Shown here: piece by piece, positions 34,431 through 43,566 of the stretch
Numbering within the stretch: position 1 is the stretch's first letter
Layout of the letters: every line of letters begins with the position of its first letter
Assembly: GCA_035642535.1 (NCBI GenBank)
Contig: DASQSE010000024.1
Coordinates: 1-64,000, forward strand
DNA: 64,000 nucleotides
DNA from: Jatrophihabitans sp035642535
Lineage (GTDB): Bacteria > Actinomycetota > Actinomycetes > Mycobacteriales > Jatrophihabitantaceae
Direction: 5' to 3'
The notes under the pieces: generated by a model
What the model saw: the letters and a program-made list of their open reading frames with translations, nothing else
Told to the model about the DNA's origin: nothing
Database searches by the model: none
Made by a program: the position numbers and the translations under genes

Positions 34431-37286
34431 TTAGTCGGTCACCAGTCCGGTCCGCCGGGCGATGGCCGACGCCTCGGTACGGTTGGCCGCCCCAAGCTTT
34501 GTGATGATCCGGGACACATGCACGCTCGCCGTCTTTGGCGACATGAACAGGGCAGTCCCGATCTGCTCGTTGGTGCGCCCTTGCGCGATCAGCACAAGCA
34601 CCTCGCGTTCGCGCTGGGTGAGCTGACCCTCGGCGCGCTGGGTCGACCCGAGCCGGTCGATGAGCCCTTCGGCGTCGCACCGCAATGGGGCCGCACCCAG
34701 GGTGTTCGCGGTGGCGAGTGCAGCCTCGGCGTAGCTGCGCGCAGCAGGTCGCTCACCGCGTGCGGCGAGGACTTCGGCGAGCCGAAGGCTGCACACCGCC
34801 GCGTCGTAGTCGTGCCCGATGGCTCGCCAGCGATCGATTGCCGTCTCGAACAGCTCGAACTGGCGCTCGTCCGCACGGAACCGGGCGAGCTGCGCCTCGA
34901 GTTCGACCGGCCAGGCTTTGCCGAGCGCCGCGTAGCGATGCATCCGGTTCGCGTACGTGACGATCGTGGTGAGGTGGGCCTCGGCGGCCGGCCGATCATC
35001 GGCATCGGGCCGGCGACTTGCGGCATCGACCTCGAGCCGGGTGAAATCACGCACGGCGGCCCACATGAGCCCGAGCACGGCGTGGTCACTGAACTGCGGA
35101 TGTGCCTGCTCCCACACCGGTCCAAGGAGCTGGCGCATCCGGGCAAGATCGCCGGCAACGCCACACACCTGGGCGGCCATCATTGCCGCCGAAAGCGGGT
35201 CGATTCCGGCCTGCTCCGGCGCACGATCCGGCAGGTTTCGCCAGAGGTCCGGATCGGCGACCTCGCCACGTGCCATCAGGTCGAGTTGGGCGATATGCAG
35301 GTCCGACATGACCAGATGTCCGGCCCAGTTGGGGCGCATCGCCTCGTACTGCGTGCGGGCGTGCTCCCATCGCCCCGTGTGCAGCCAGCTGGGCAGAATG
35401 TAGTTGAGCTGCAGCGCGAAGGTGGGCCAGTCCAATCGGGTATCCAATGTCGACGCGACGATGTCGAAGGCCGCGTTCGCGGCCGCCGCGTTGCCCACCA
35501 GCTGCTGCAGGAGTATCAGTATGTTGCCCACCCAACGGCGGACGTAGGTGCGATCCAAGGTCGGATCCTCGAGGAGACGCTCAAGGTCAGGAATGGCCTG
35601 CTCGGCGCGCCCGACGGCTGCATCGACATATGCCAGTAGGGCCGTGCTGCGGATCGCGGTGCGGGTGTCCCCGCGTTCGCGCAAAATGACCAGACTCTCC
35701 TCGATCAGCTCCCGGGCAGCGACCGTCTCGCCCTCCTGCAGGATCGCCTCACCGAGATTGCTGAGGAAGATCGCGAGCACCAGGTCGCGCGGACCGGATC
35801 GCGCCCGTTCCTCGAGTTCCGCCCGATCGCCGGGGCCCGCCGAGGAGCCCAACGCCGTCCCGCTGTGCACGTTGACCGCGAGTTCGAGGCAGGCCCGGGT
35901 GGACGGATCGTTGGCGAGCCGTAGATCCTCGGACAGGACCTCGAGGAATCGGTCGTTGTCGACCTGGCCTACCGCCCAGCGCCGGAATCGCCGGATCTCG
36001 CGCTCGGTGTATTGCTCGAGGCCGGGCAACGGCTTGACGCCGTCCCAGAGCTCGAGGACCCGCTCCCACATCTCCGCCTCGACCTCGTGCAGGTCCAGCT
36101 CACCGGCGGCGATCGCGGCGCGTGCAGCGGCGGCGAGCGCGTGGGCGGCGTCGCCGGAGCCGGCCCAGTGCTGGGCGACGGCGATCACGGTCGGCGAGGC
36201 GGCCAGTTTGCCGGGATTCGCCTCGAGCACTTCTGCCCAGCGGCGGTGCCACCCACGTCGCGCGCCCGGCGCGATCGACTCATCGACGGCTGCACGCAGC
36301 AGTGGGTGCCGGAAGGCGAGCTCTTCATGGCTCGGCTGCTCATCGAGGACGCCGGCGTTCGTCGCGGCCTTGATCGCGTCGTCGAGCTCATCTTCGGCGA
36401 GGTCGGTCACCTGCTCGAGGAGCTTCAAGCGTAGGTGACCGTCGCCGACCGCCGCCGCCTCGACCAGACGGACGGCGTCAGGCGCGAGTCCGGTGAGCCG
36501 GGACCGGGAGGCGATCAGCTGGGTGGTTCGCTCGGGGACGCCGGCGGTGGCAACCAGCTCTTCGACGACGAACGGGATCCCGGCGGACAGTTCCTCGACC
36601 CGCGCTCGGGCGCCGGCATCGAGGGAGACGTCCATCCCGGCAAGCTGGCGCCGGACGTCCGCGAGCACGAGGCGCCGGAGGTGCATGGTCTCGGTGACCG
36701 GAAGCTGAGCCAGCCGGGCTATTTCGCGAGCCACTGCGTGCTCCTGCTCGCTGTCGCGGGCGGGGTCGTCGGTCCGCACGGTGGCGACGACGAGGAGCCG
36801 ATGGCCCGGGCGCGTGCGCAGCGCGACCGTGAGCAGGTCGCGGCTCGCCGCATCGGCCCAGTGCAGGTCATCGAGGACCCACACCACCAGTCGTTGCGCC
36901 GAAAGGCGATCGAGCAGGTCCAGCGCGGCAGACAACATGCCGACGCGGTCGCCGCTGCGCGCAGTACCCGGCAGCAGTGGAGCAAGCGCCCCGCGCTCGC
37001 TGTCGGTGAGCGCGGTCGGATCGGTGCCGAGCAGGTTCTTCAGCAGGTCGGCGAGTACTCCGAACGGGATCTCGCCGGTCGACATCGCAACGCCGTGGGA
37101 CATCAGTGTCAGCGCATCGTCCAGCCGGCTGACGAAGTCGGAGACCAGTCGGCTCTTGCCGATCCCCGCCTCGCCGGTCACCAGCACCAGCCCCACCTCG
37201 CCCTGGCGGGCTCGCGCCGCCGCGGCCGCGAGCGCGCTCAGCTCGGCATCGCGTCCGACCATCACCCGGCTGCGCATGCGTGCCAC
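34431..37286 (-). CDS. LuxR-family regulator with AAA ATPase (LAL type)
   Basis: 951 residues. MVGRDAELSALAAAAARARQGEVGLVLVTGEAGIGKSRLV gives Walker A at 38-45; VWVLDDLHWADAASRDLL is Walker B. A long helical, TPR/MalT-like middle (about 330-880) follows, and the C terminus QLTQREREVLVLIAQGRTNEQIGTALFMSPKTASVHVSRIITKL is a GerE/LuxR helix-turn-helix. Large ATP-binding LuxR proteins are transcription activators, often pathway specific. It is transcribed away from the secreted propeller gene to its right, 549 bp from that start, and could regulate island cargo. Full length, no defect seen. Confidence 0.95.
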   Translation of the reverse strand: MARMRSRVMVGRDAELSALAAAAARARQGEVGLVLVTGEAGIGKSRLVSDFVSRLDDALTLMSHGVAMSTGEIPFGVLADLLKNLLGTDPTALTDSERGALAPLLPGTARSGDRVGMLSAALDLLDRLSAQRLVVWVLDDLHWADAASRDLLTVALRTRPGHRLLVVATVRTDDPARDSEQEHAVAREIARLAQLPVTETMHLRRLVLADVRRQLAGMDVSLDAGARARVEELSAGIPFVVEELVATAGVPERTTQLIASRSRLTGLAPDAVRLVEAAAVGDGHLRLKLLEQVTDLAEDELDDAIKAATNAGVLDEQPSHEELAFRHPLLRAAVDESIAPGARRGWHRRWAEVLEANPGKLAASPTVIAVAQHWAGSGDAAHALAAAARAAIAAGELDLHEVEAEMWERVLELWDGVKPLPGLEQYTEREIRRFRRWAVGQVDNDRFLEVLSEDLRLANDPSTRACLELAVNVHSGTALGSSAGPGDRAELEERARSGPRDLVLAIFLSNLGEAILQEGETVAARELIEESLVILRERGDTRTAIRSTALLAYVDAAVGRAEQAIPDLERLLEDPTLDRTYVRRWVGNILILLQQLVGNAAAANAAFDIVASTLDTRLDWPTFALQLNYILPSWLHTGRWEHARTQYEAMRPNWAGHLVMSDLHIAQLDLMARGEVADPDLWRNLPDRAPEQAGIDPLSAAMMAAQVCGVAGDLARMRQLLGPVWEQAHPQFSDHAVLGLMWAAVRDFTRLEVDAASRRPDADDRPAAEAHLTTIVTYANRMHRYAALGKAWPVELEAQLARFRADERQFELFETAIDRWRAIGHDYDAAVCSLRLAEVLAARGERPAARSYAEAALATANTLGAAPLRCDAEGLIDRLGSTQRAEGQLTQREREVLVLIAQGRTNEQIGTALFMSPKTASVHVSRIITKLGAANRTEASAIARRTGLVTD

Positions 37287-37835
37287 GGCGCGATCGTCTC
37301 ACGCCAGCACGCCGCGCAGATGCGGGTTTGGCGCGGTCACCGCGTACCGCATCGAGACCCTGGCGCACGTCGACGATCCTGCGGCTAAGAACGGGATCCG
37401 CCGTCGGCAGAACGCCTTATCTGGCGATCTCAGCGCGACCGGCCGGCGCGGAAATACTGCGTTCGGCTGATTCGCGGAGCCCGTCTTACCCCGAGGGTCA
37501 TGGCCGTGGACGTGACCAAGGTATGCCGAGGCATCCGGCCACCGCACATGCCGTCAAGTCCTGCACGGCCATCCGCGCGCCGCCACTGGACGGCAACCGA
37601 TCGCGTCTCGGGCGGCGCCCGCTCGCAGACCCCGGAAGAAGGACGAGGAACTGCAATGGCAATCGATCACCGATCCAGCAGCCCAGGGTGGATACCAGAC
37701 CCATCGGGCCGGTACGAGCTCGGCCACTTCGGCATTTGTCGGGACTTGATGGCGTTGCCATTTACCCGACATGCCGCTGATACTTCCGAGGACCTTTCCG
37801 GGGAGTGCGCCGGGTCGAGTATCGGGGGCGAGACC
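37287..37835. other. Region between LuxR gene and propeller gene, DUF2510-like start
   Basis: 549 bp. From ATG 37656 (preceded by AGGACGAGGAACTGCA) a frame in phase with the propeller gene reads SSSPGWIPDPSGRYELGHFG, a degenerate DUF2510 motif (normally GWYPDPSGRHELRYWDG), then loses the pattern. Either the propeller protein really starts here as a DUF2510-membrane-propeller protein, or this is the remnant of a separate DUF2510 gene. Upstream of 37656 I see no other gene; the promoters of both flanking genes must lie here. Confidence 0.5.
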
Positions 37836-39320
37836 ATGTCGCAACACACTGGCCTGCGCAGGCAGACGGTCAATTACGGCGGTGCAGGCAGCCAGGGTCT
37901 GCGTCGGGCGGTGTTGGCGGTCACGCTCGCAGCAGCGGCCACCTTAACGCCCGTCGCGGCGACGGCGGCCGCGGCGGTCCCGTTCGACGCGGTGCGCGTG
38001 GCCCCAGCTGGCACATCGTTCGCGGCGGCCAGTCCAGGCGCCAAGCTGTGGGCCAAGCGTTACAACGGCACCGGCAACAACAACGACGTGGCCACTGCGG
38101 TGGCGGCCAGCCCGGACGGGAAGACGGTGTACGTCACCGGGCAGAGCTATGGGACCGCACTTGTGACCGACTACGCCACGGTCGCCTACAACGCCACCAA
38201 CGGCACCCGGCGGTGGGTGGCCCGCTACCAAACCCCGAGCGGCTTCGACGCGCCCAGCTCGGTGGCGGCCAGCCCGGACGGCACGAAGGTCTTCGTCACC
38301 GGGAAGAGCACTGTCGGCCAGGCCGTCAACTACGCCACGGTCGCCTACAACGCCGCCACCGGCCACCGGCTGTGGGCCAAGGGCTACAACGGCCCCGGTA
38401 ACAACAGCGACGACGAGGCGACCGCGGTGGCGGTCAGCCCCAGCAGCGGCACGGTATACGTCACCGGGTTCAGCGGGGGGAATGGCACGGCGACCGACTA
38501 CGCCACGATCGCCTACAAAGCCGCCGCCGGCACCCAGCGGTGGGTCAAGCGCTACAACGGCCCTCCCGGCAACGACTACGACAACGCCAACTCGATGGCC
38601 GTCAGCCCCGCGGGAATGGTGTACGTAACCGGCGAAAGCGTGGGCGGCCCCGCCTCGGGCTATGACTACGCCACCATCGCCTACGACGCCACCGGCCACC
38701 AGCTCTGGGTCAAGCGCTACACCGGCCCCGGCGGCTTCTCCGACGATGCCAAATCGGTGGCGGTCAGCCCGAACGGCAAGACGGTGTACGTCACCGGCCA
38801 AAGCTGGGGCGGCCAGACCCCGGCCTGGGACTACGCCACGGTCGCCTACGACGCCGTCAGCGGTGCCCAGCAGTGGGTCAGGCGGTACAACGGTCCCGGG
38901 AACGCGTACGACCTGGCCAGCTCGGTAGCGGTCAGCCCCACCAGCGGGACGGTGTATGTCACCGGGCGAAGCGCGGGAGCAAACACTGGGGCGGACTACG
39001 CCACGATCGCCTACACCGCCACCGGCACCAAGCGCTGGGTCAAGCGGTACAACGACACCAGCAACGGCGACGACGAGGCCACCTCGCTGGCAGTCAGCCC
39101 CACCGGGAAGACGATGTACGTCACCGGGCAAAGCCACACGAACACCGGACTCACCTACGCCACGGTCGCCTACACCGCCGCCGGCACCCAGCGGTGGGTC
39201 AAGCGCCCTGCCGGCAGCATCCTCTACCCCAGCTCGATAACGGTCAGCCCAACCACCGGGACGGTGTTCGTCACCGGGTCAAACACCGGGGACTACACCA
39301 CGATCGCCTACCAGGGCTGA
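37836..39320 (+). CDS. Secreted eight-repeat beta-propeller (SBBP-like) protein
   Basis: 494 residues from ATG at 37836 (GGGGGCGAGACC upstream). Signal peptide GLRRAVLAVTLAAAATLTPVAATAAAA, cleaved near residue 48. The mature protein is eight repeats of about 55 residues, each of the form RYNGPGN...DEATAVAVSPDGKTVYVTGQS...DYATVAYNAATGxxxWVKRY; the last repeat is short and ends DYTTIAYQG. This should fold as a beta-propeller outside the cell. An alternative start at 37656 would add a DUF2510-like head. No anchor or enzyme motif. Possibly a binding or scaffold protein. The repeats are similar enough at DNA level to recombine. Confidence 0.88.
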   Translation: MSQHTGLRRQTVNYGGAGSQGLRRAVLAVTLAAAATLTPVAATAAAAVPFDAVRVAPAGTSFAAASPGAKLWAKRYNGTGNNNDVATAVAASPDGKTVYVTGQSYGTALVTDYATVAYNATNGTRRWVARYQTPSGFDAPSSVAASPDGTKVFVTGKSTVGQAVNYATVAYNAATGHRLWAKGYNGPGNNSDDEATAVAVSPSSGTVYVTGFSGGNGTATDYATIAYKAAAGTQRWVKRYNGPPGNDYDNANSMAVSPAGMVYVTGESVGGPASGYDYATIAYDATGHQLWVKRYTGPGGFSDDAKSVAVSPNGKTVYVTGQSWGGQTPAWDYATVAYDAVSGAQQWVRRYNGPGNAYDLASSVAVSPTSGTVYVTGRSAGANTGADYATIAYTATGTKRWVKRYNDTSNGDDEATSLAVSPTGKTMYVTGQSHTNTGLTYATVAYTAAGTQRWVKRPAGSILYPSSITVSPTTGTVFVTGSNTGDYTTIAYQG

Positions 39321-39601
39321 GCATGCCCATTCCGCGGTGTGAAGACTGAGGCGAAGCCGCCGTCATAAGCAACAAGCGGGACAGCACAGCTGCCCTTGCC
39401 GACGCGTTGGTGACCGAGTCGCTCTGGGCACCGTCTAGCGCCGGGGGCATGCGGTGATGAAGCTCTTGGGAGCCGCGCTAGGCGCGCGCCGCAACTGTCG
39501 GCCGGGGACAGCTCGATGCGCTACGGCCGCTCCACCATGCTCACCGGCCGGCCACCAGTCGCGCCGGACACAACCAAACAACCCAACGGGGGTGGAATCA
39601 G
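39321..39601. other. Intergenic, nothing recognised
   Basis: 281 bp between the propeller gene and the DUF2510 gene. No ORF with family features. It probably holds the promoter of the DUF2510 gene; no clear boxes seen. Confidence 0.4.
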
Positions 39602-40243
39602 ATGACGCAGCAGCAGACACCGGTCGGGTGGTATCCCGACCCGACCGGTCGGCACGAGTCGCGCTACTTCAACGGGCAATGGACCCAGCAGGTCTCTACG
39701 CAAGGCGTGAACTCCATCGACCCATTGACTGCGTCGCCGCCACCGGCCACCAGCGCCCAGGTCAGTACGTCGGTGCACACGCCGTACGGCCCGACCGGAC
39801 AGACCGGGCCCGGCACGCCGCCGCCCTACCTGCAGAGCGCGCCGCGCACCAGCTGGCGCTCGCCGAAGGTCAAGCTGGCGATCGCCGGTGGCGTGGTAGC
39901 TGTGGCCGTCGGCATCACCCTGGCCGTCACCTTGAGCGGCGGCAGCAGCGGGGGCCACGGCCTCTGCACCGACGCGCGCGCACTGTATGCGAGGTACGGG
40001 TCGCTTCCTGCGATGAAGGCCGACCTCAGTAAGAACCGGTCGGAGGTCTCGTACGTGGCGGACCAATTCGACCTGCTCGCCGCGGAATCTCCCTCCCCGC
40101 AGAACGCCGCCGATCTGCGCCTAGTCGCCGGCGCCTTCCGCGACCTCTACAACGGCAACTACGTGGCATTCCAAGCGGAGCAGGCGCGGGTCAACGCCGC
40201 GGCCAACCGCGCTAAGGCCTACCTCACCGACCAGTGCGGGTAG
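39602..40243 (+). CDS. DUF2510 single-pass membrane protein
   Basis: 213 residues. The N terminus TPVGWYPDPTGRHESRYFNGQWTQQV is a clear DUF2510 domain (about 7-35). A Pro/Thr-rich linker leads to a membrane helix VKLAIAGGVVAVAVGITLAVTLSGG (about 88-112), and the outside part holds LCTDARALYARYGSL and a helical AAESPSPQNAADLRLVAGAFRDLYNGNYVAFQAEQARVNAAA with two cysteines (near the start and at the C terminus, DQCG) that could form a disulfide. Function unknown; DUF2510 is usually cytoplasmic next to a membrane helix. It follows the propeller gene, whose upstream region carries a decayed DUF2510 motif. Confidence 0.85.
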   Translation: MTQQQTPVGWYPDPTGRHESRYFNGQWTQQVSTQGVNSIDPLTASPPPATSAQVSTSVHTPYGPTGQTGPGTPPPYLQSAPRTSWRSPKVKLAIAGGVVAVAVGITLAVTLSGGSSGGHGLCTDARALYARYGSLPAMKADLSKNRSEVSYVADQFDLLAAESPSPQNAADLRLVAGAFRDLYNGNYVAFQAEQARVNAAANRAKAYLTDQCG

Positions 40244-41152
40244 TCGTCGGAAACGAAGACCCGTCGCCGCCAGAGGCCCGACGCGCGCCTGGGAGGGCGG
40301 GCACGGGGCGACTTCGGCCCGGACTGACCGTCCAGAACCAGAAAACTACATTCGCAGATACGGCCCGCAGCTAATCGGCGACAGGTCGCATCGGTCACCG
40401 ATACAGCGCGCTGTCGCTCGGAGGTCCGCGGGCCGTGCGCGAATGACTGTTACGGCGCACCTCGCCCGCAGGTCCGACGCGTTCCGTATTCGGCGATCCG
40501 TCACGCCCCGGAGAACGCGGAGCGCCATATTCATGTTCAGCCACCAACCGCCGTGCAATACCGCTGACGTGTGCATCGACGCCGGCATTGTCATGTCGGT
40601 GCGACGCTGCTGCTGGGTCACGGCGGACCATGCCGTCGCGTCGCGCCGCCCCGGCGCGCGCGCCTGGATCTTTTCGCTAATCGGCCTGGCCACCGACGCC
40701 CAGCTTGGCCGCGACCGCACGGATCGCGGGCCCACAGCGACGGATAGTCCTCCCTGATCTCGACGAGGGTCCGCACCGCCCGCACCCGCAACTCCTGCGG
40801 GTAGTTGCTCCCATCGCGCGACATGACTCCAGGCTCTCGTTCTGACGAACTGGAGCGTCCGGACCCGCCCGGGCGGTTCACCCTGTGGAGGTGATATGGA
40901 CGGTTCTTGGCGTGGCTAGCGTGCCGCTCGAAGGAGCACATCGGGACGGGCAGGTGCGATCAAAGTCATGCTGGCGCTCGGCGGCGGCGCGCTCTCGCGG
41001 TGCGCGGAGAGGATCTACCGATTCCACCCGACGTGCCAACAAGCAGCCGTAACGCGGGCGCTCGAGCAGAGCGCGCGGCTCGGCTGGCAGGGCAATTGGC
41101 CGGCCGATGAGCTGGCCCGGTTGCGGCACAAGTTCGGTGGTGAGCGCGCGCG
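40244..41152. other. Gene-poor stretch with an IS3 remnant
   Basis: About 900 bp. The only recognisable element is the IS3-family OrfA fragment at 40678-40824. Several short frames on both strands (for example 40968-41168) show no family features and no ribosome binding site. No inverted repeats framing the IS remnant were found. Confidence 0.5.
40678..40824 (-). pseudogene. IS3-family transposase OrfA, frameshifted fragment
   Basis: From ATG at 40824: MSRDGSNYPQELRVRAVRTLVEIREDYPSLWA, the typical start of an IS3-group OrfA (YPxELRxRAVRxVxExRxDYPSxWA). A frameshift then occurs near 40728; the other frame continues AIRAVAAKLGVGGQAD and ends at TAG 40678-40680. The helix-turn-helix is interrupted and OrfB is absent. 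Confidence 0.75.
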
Positions 41153-42316
41153 GTGTGGGACGTTGTGATCGTCGGAAGTGGGCCGGCAGGTAGTGCTGCA
41201 GCCATCGGCGCTCTGTCTTGCAGACCGTCCGCCTCGGTGCTACTGGTGGACCGCGTCGATTTTCCGCGCGACAAGGCCTGTGGTGATGCCGTGCTGGACG
41301 CTGCGTTGGCGGAGTTGGAGAGTTACGGGGTCGCGCGGCACCGCATCGTCGGCGATCACCGTTCGGTGGATACGTTGCGCATCACTTCGCCGCGCGGCGT
41401 GCAGGTGTCCGGCCAGACTCGCTGTCCGATCACGATCGTGCCTCGGATGGTGCTCGACGCGAATCTGCGCACTGCCGCCCGAACGGCCGGGGCGGAGTCG
41501 GTACGGCACACGGTGCGCAGCGTGCGGGAGCTGGACACATGTGTGGAAATCGACGGCAAGCTGAAGGCGCGAGTCCTGATCGCCGCCGACGGAGCCGAAT
41601 CCGCGGTCCGTCGGTCGCTGATCGGTTCGCGACGGCGCGACATCGCGGTTGCCATCCGCGGCTATGCGCGCACTACCGGCGACCCGGTGCCGACGATCAT
41701 GCTCGACGACCGACCTGGACTGGCCTACGCGTGGCGCTTTCCCACGGCCGGCGGACCGACCAATGTCGGATATGGCCGGTCGTTGGCGTCCGGTGAGACC
41801 GTTTCTCGCTCGGTGCTGCTTCGCAAGATGCACGTCCTGTTGCCGGGACTGGAGGTCGACCCAACCACGATCCGGGCCCACCGGTTGCCGCTGTCCACCT
41901 CCGCGCAGCCCCTGGCTCGTGGCCGAGTCCTGTTCGCCGGCGATGCAGCGAGCCTGATCAATCCGGTCTCCGGCGAAGGGATCAACTACGCGATCGCGAC
42001 CGGCCTGGCTGCCGGGGCCGCCAGCATGCTGGGCGCGGCCCGTGCCGGGCAGCACTACCGAGCCAGCGTGCAGCGCCGACTCGGTCGACACCACCACGAC
42101 ATCGCAACCCTCGCCGCGATCACCCAATCTCGCACGCTGCTCGAAGCAGGAGCCCGCGCGGCCAGAACAAACCCCCGGGTATTCGAGGACATCGCCACAC
42201 TCGGCATCGGCGAGGGCTTGCTGACCCCACGGCTGATCGTGGGCATGGCGACCGAGGTACTGCTGGGCGCGGCCCGATCCCTGCTACCCGCCGGCTTGGT
42301 GCGCGAACGCGGCTGA
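41153..42316 (+). CDS. FAD-dependent oxidoreductase, geranylgeranyl reductase-like
   Basis: 387 residues from GTG. Rossmann start WDVVIVGSGPAGSAAAIGAL, VLLVDRVDFPRDKACGDAVL (with the DKxCGD motif of geranylgeranyl reductases), ARVLIAADGAESAVRRSL, and the FAD-binding RVLFAGDAASLINPVSGEGINYAIATG. This family reduces prenyl double bonds or hydroxylates polyketide/aromatic substrates. An adjacent methyltransferase and a GAP/Sap-type lipid transport protein hint at lipid or quinone modification, which is inference. Full length for the family. Confidence 0.9.
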   Translation: MWDVVIVGSGPAGSAAAIGALSCRPSASVLLVDRVDFPRDKACGDAVLDAALAELESYGVARHRIVGDHRSVDTLRITSPRGVQVSGQTRCPITIVPRMVLDANLRTAARTAGAESVRHTVRSVRELDTCVEIDGKLKARVLIAADGAESAVRRSLIGSRRRDIAVAIRGYARTTGDPVPTIMLDDRPGLAYAWRFPTAGGPTNVGYGRSLASGETVSRSVLLRKMHVLLPGLEVDPTTIRAHRLPLSTSAQPLARGRVLFAGDAASLINPVSGEGINYAIATGLAAGAASMLGAARAGQHYRASVQRRLGRHHHDIATLAAITQSRTLLEAGARAARTNPRVFEDIATLGIGEGLLTPRLIVGMATEVLLGAARSLLPAGLVRERG

Positions 42317-42553
42317 CGCGCCACGCTCACAGCATCGGTCACGCACCGCCCGCCACGCGTACGCGTGCTCGGCCGCTGGGATCGTCCAGCGAGACCGCGC
42401 TGAGCCACCGAGCTCCCAACTCGCCGCGGACTCCGGCAGACCCTCGTCAGATCGTGGCCACAGGTGGTCAGCTCGTACCCGTGGCCGTCGTACTCGACCT
42501 GGCGAGATAGGTCCGCAGCGGCGCCGGCAAGTCCGCCGCGGCGATCGCTAGCA
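42317..42553. other. Convergent intergenic space
   Basis: 237 bp between two converging genes, no gene seen. It contains the palindrome ACGCGTACGCGT, possibly by chance in GC-rich DNA. Confidence 0.4.
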
Positions 42554-43384
42554 TCAGGGACGCTCGCCGGACAACTCGCAGACGTAGATCGAGGTCCCCG
42601 GGAAGATCGCGCCGAGCAGCGGCGACCACTGCCCCCATTCCGCGGTCAGGTCGGCCGGCCATTCCGGCTCGACGACATCGACGAGCCGAAATCCGGCAGC
42701 GACGATCTCGCGCACCCGGTCGCCGAACGTGCGATGGTGCTCGACGTAGGTCGGCGCCCCATGGTCATCGAACTCCACGTAGGGGGTTCGCTCCCAGTAC
42801 GGCATCCGCGCCGTCAGACCATCCGGACCGGGATCGTATGGGAAGCACCAACGCATAGGGTGCGTGGTCGAGAACACCCAACGGCCGCCCGGACGCAACA
42901 CCCGCGCCACCTCACGCATGACCCGCGCCGAATCGGCCACGAAGGGCATCGCGCCGAAGGCAGTGAAGGCGATGTCGAAGGATTGGTCGGTGAACGGCAG
43001 AAACTCCGCGTCGGCCTGCACCAGCGGCACGTAGATCTGGGTCCGCTCCGCGCTAGCACGGCCCTGGGCCAGCATTCCGGACGACAGGTCCGTGGCCACC
43101 GGGCGCGCGCCCTGCCCGACCAGCCAGCGCGAGCACATCGCCGACCCGCAACCCACCTCGAGCACCCGGCAACTGCGCACATCCCCGAGCAGGCGCGCGT
43201 CCTCTTCCCGCAGCCGCTCAGGACACCACACGAAGTCAGCCTCACCCAGGAAGCCGCCATGCTCGGCGTGGTAATCGCCGGCCAGTGCGTCCCACCACCG
43301 ACGGTTGGCACGCACCGTGTCGATCAGGCTCACCGACCGACGCGCCGAGCCGACCGGATTCGGGCGATCCTGCTCGGTCGTCAT
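42554..43384 (-). CDS. SAM-dependent methyltransferase (Methyltransf_11)
   Basis: 276 residues from ATG at 43384. CRVLEVGCGSAMCSRWLVGQGARPVATDLSSGML is motif I plus the acidic ribose-binding Asp; ADAEFLPFTDQSFDIAFTAFGAMPF and REVARVLRPGGRWVFSTTHPMRW follow. The N terminus (WWDALAGDYHAEHGGFLGEADFVWCPERLRE) matches a common actinobacterial methyltransferase group. Substrate unknown. Lies tail to tail with the flavoprotein gene; low-GC leader upstream. Confidence 0.9.
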   Translation of the reverse strand: MTTEQDRPNPVGSARRSVSLIDTVRANRRWWDALAGDYHAEHGGFLGEADFVWCPERLREEDARLLGDVRSCRVLEVGCGSAMCSRWLVGQGARPVATDLSSGMLAQGRASAERTQIYVPLVQADAEFLPFTDQSFDIAFTAFGAMPFVADSARVMREVARVLRPGGRWVFSTTHPMRWCFPYDPGPDGLTARMPYWERTPYVEFDDHGAPTYVEHHRTFGDRVREIVAAGFRLVDVVEPEWPADLTAEWGQWSPLLGAIFPGTSIYVCELSGERP

Positions 43385-43452
43385 GCGAATGACCTCTGCG
43401 TGTAACGAAAGTACGTTTCCGGATTCAACTGCGGTACTCCGCTACGAGTATC

Positions 43453-43468
43453 GGACAGACTTCTGTCC
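43453..43468. terminator. Small perfect hairpin upstream of the methyltransferase
   Basis: GGACAG, ACTT, CTGTCC, then ATTTAG. It lies in the 182-bp AT-richer space between two minus-strand genes and could end the methyltransferase-upstream transcript or serve as an operator. Confidence 0.3.
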
Positions 43469-43566
43469 ATTTAGGTATGCGACTTGGCGTGCTGTCCCGC
43501 GCTGGAGCGCATACCTTCGGGCCCTTGTTCAACTACCGCGAACTCGTCCCAGTACAAGGGTGGGAT

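Noticed and set aside
38056..39320. Recombination hot spot or true DNA satellite in the propeller gene
   Set aside because: The roughly 165-bp units are coding repeats with codon-level divergence between all eight copies, so they are protein-domain repeats rather than a fresh satellite.
40968..41168. Short plus-strand frame before the flavoprotein gene
   Set aside because: No ribosome site, no family resemblance; the flavoprotein's own start is clear at 41153.
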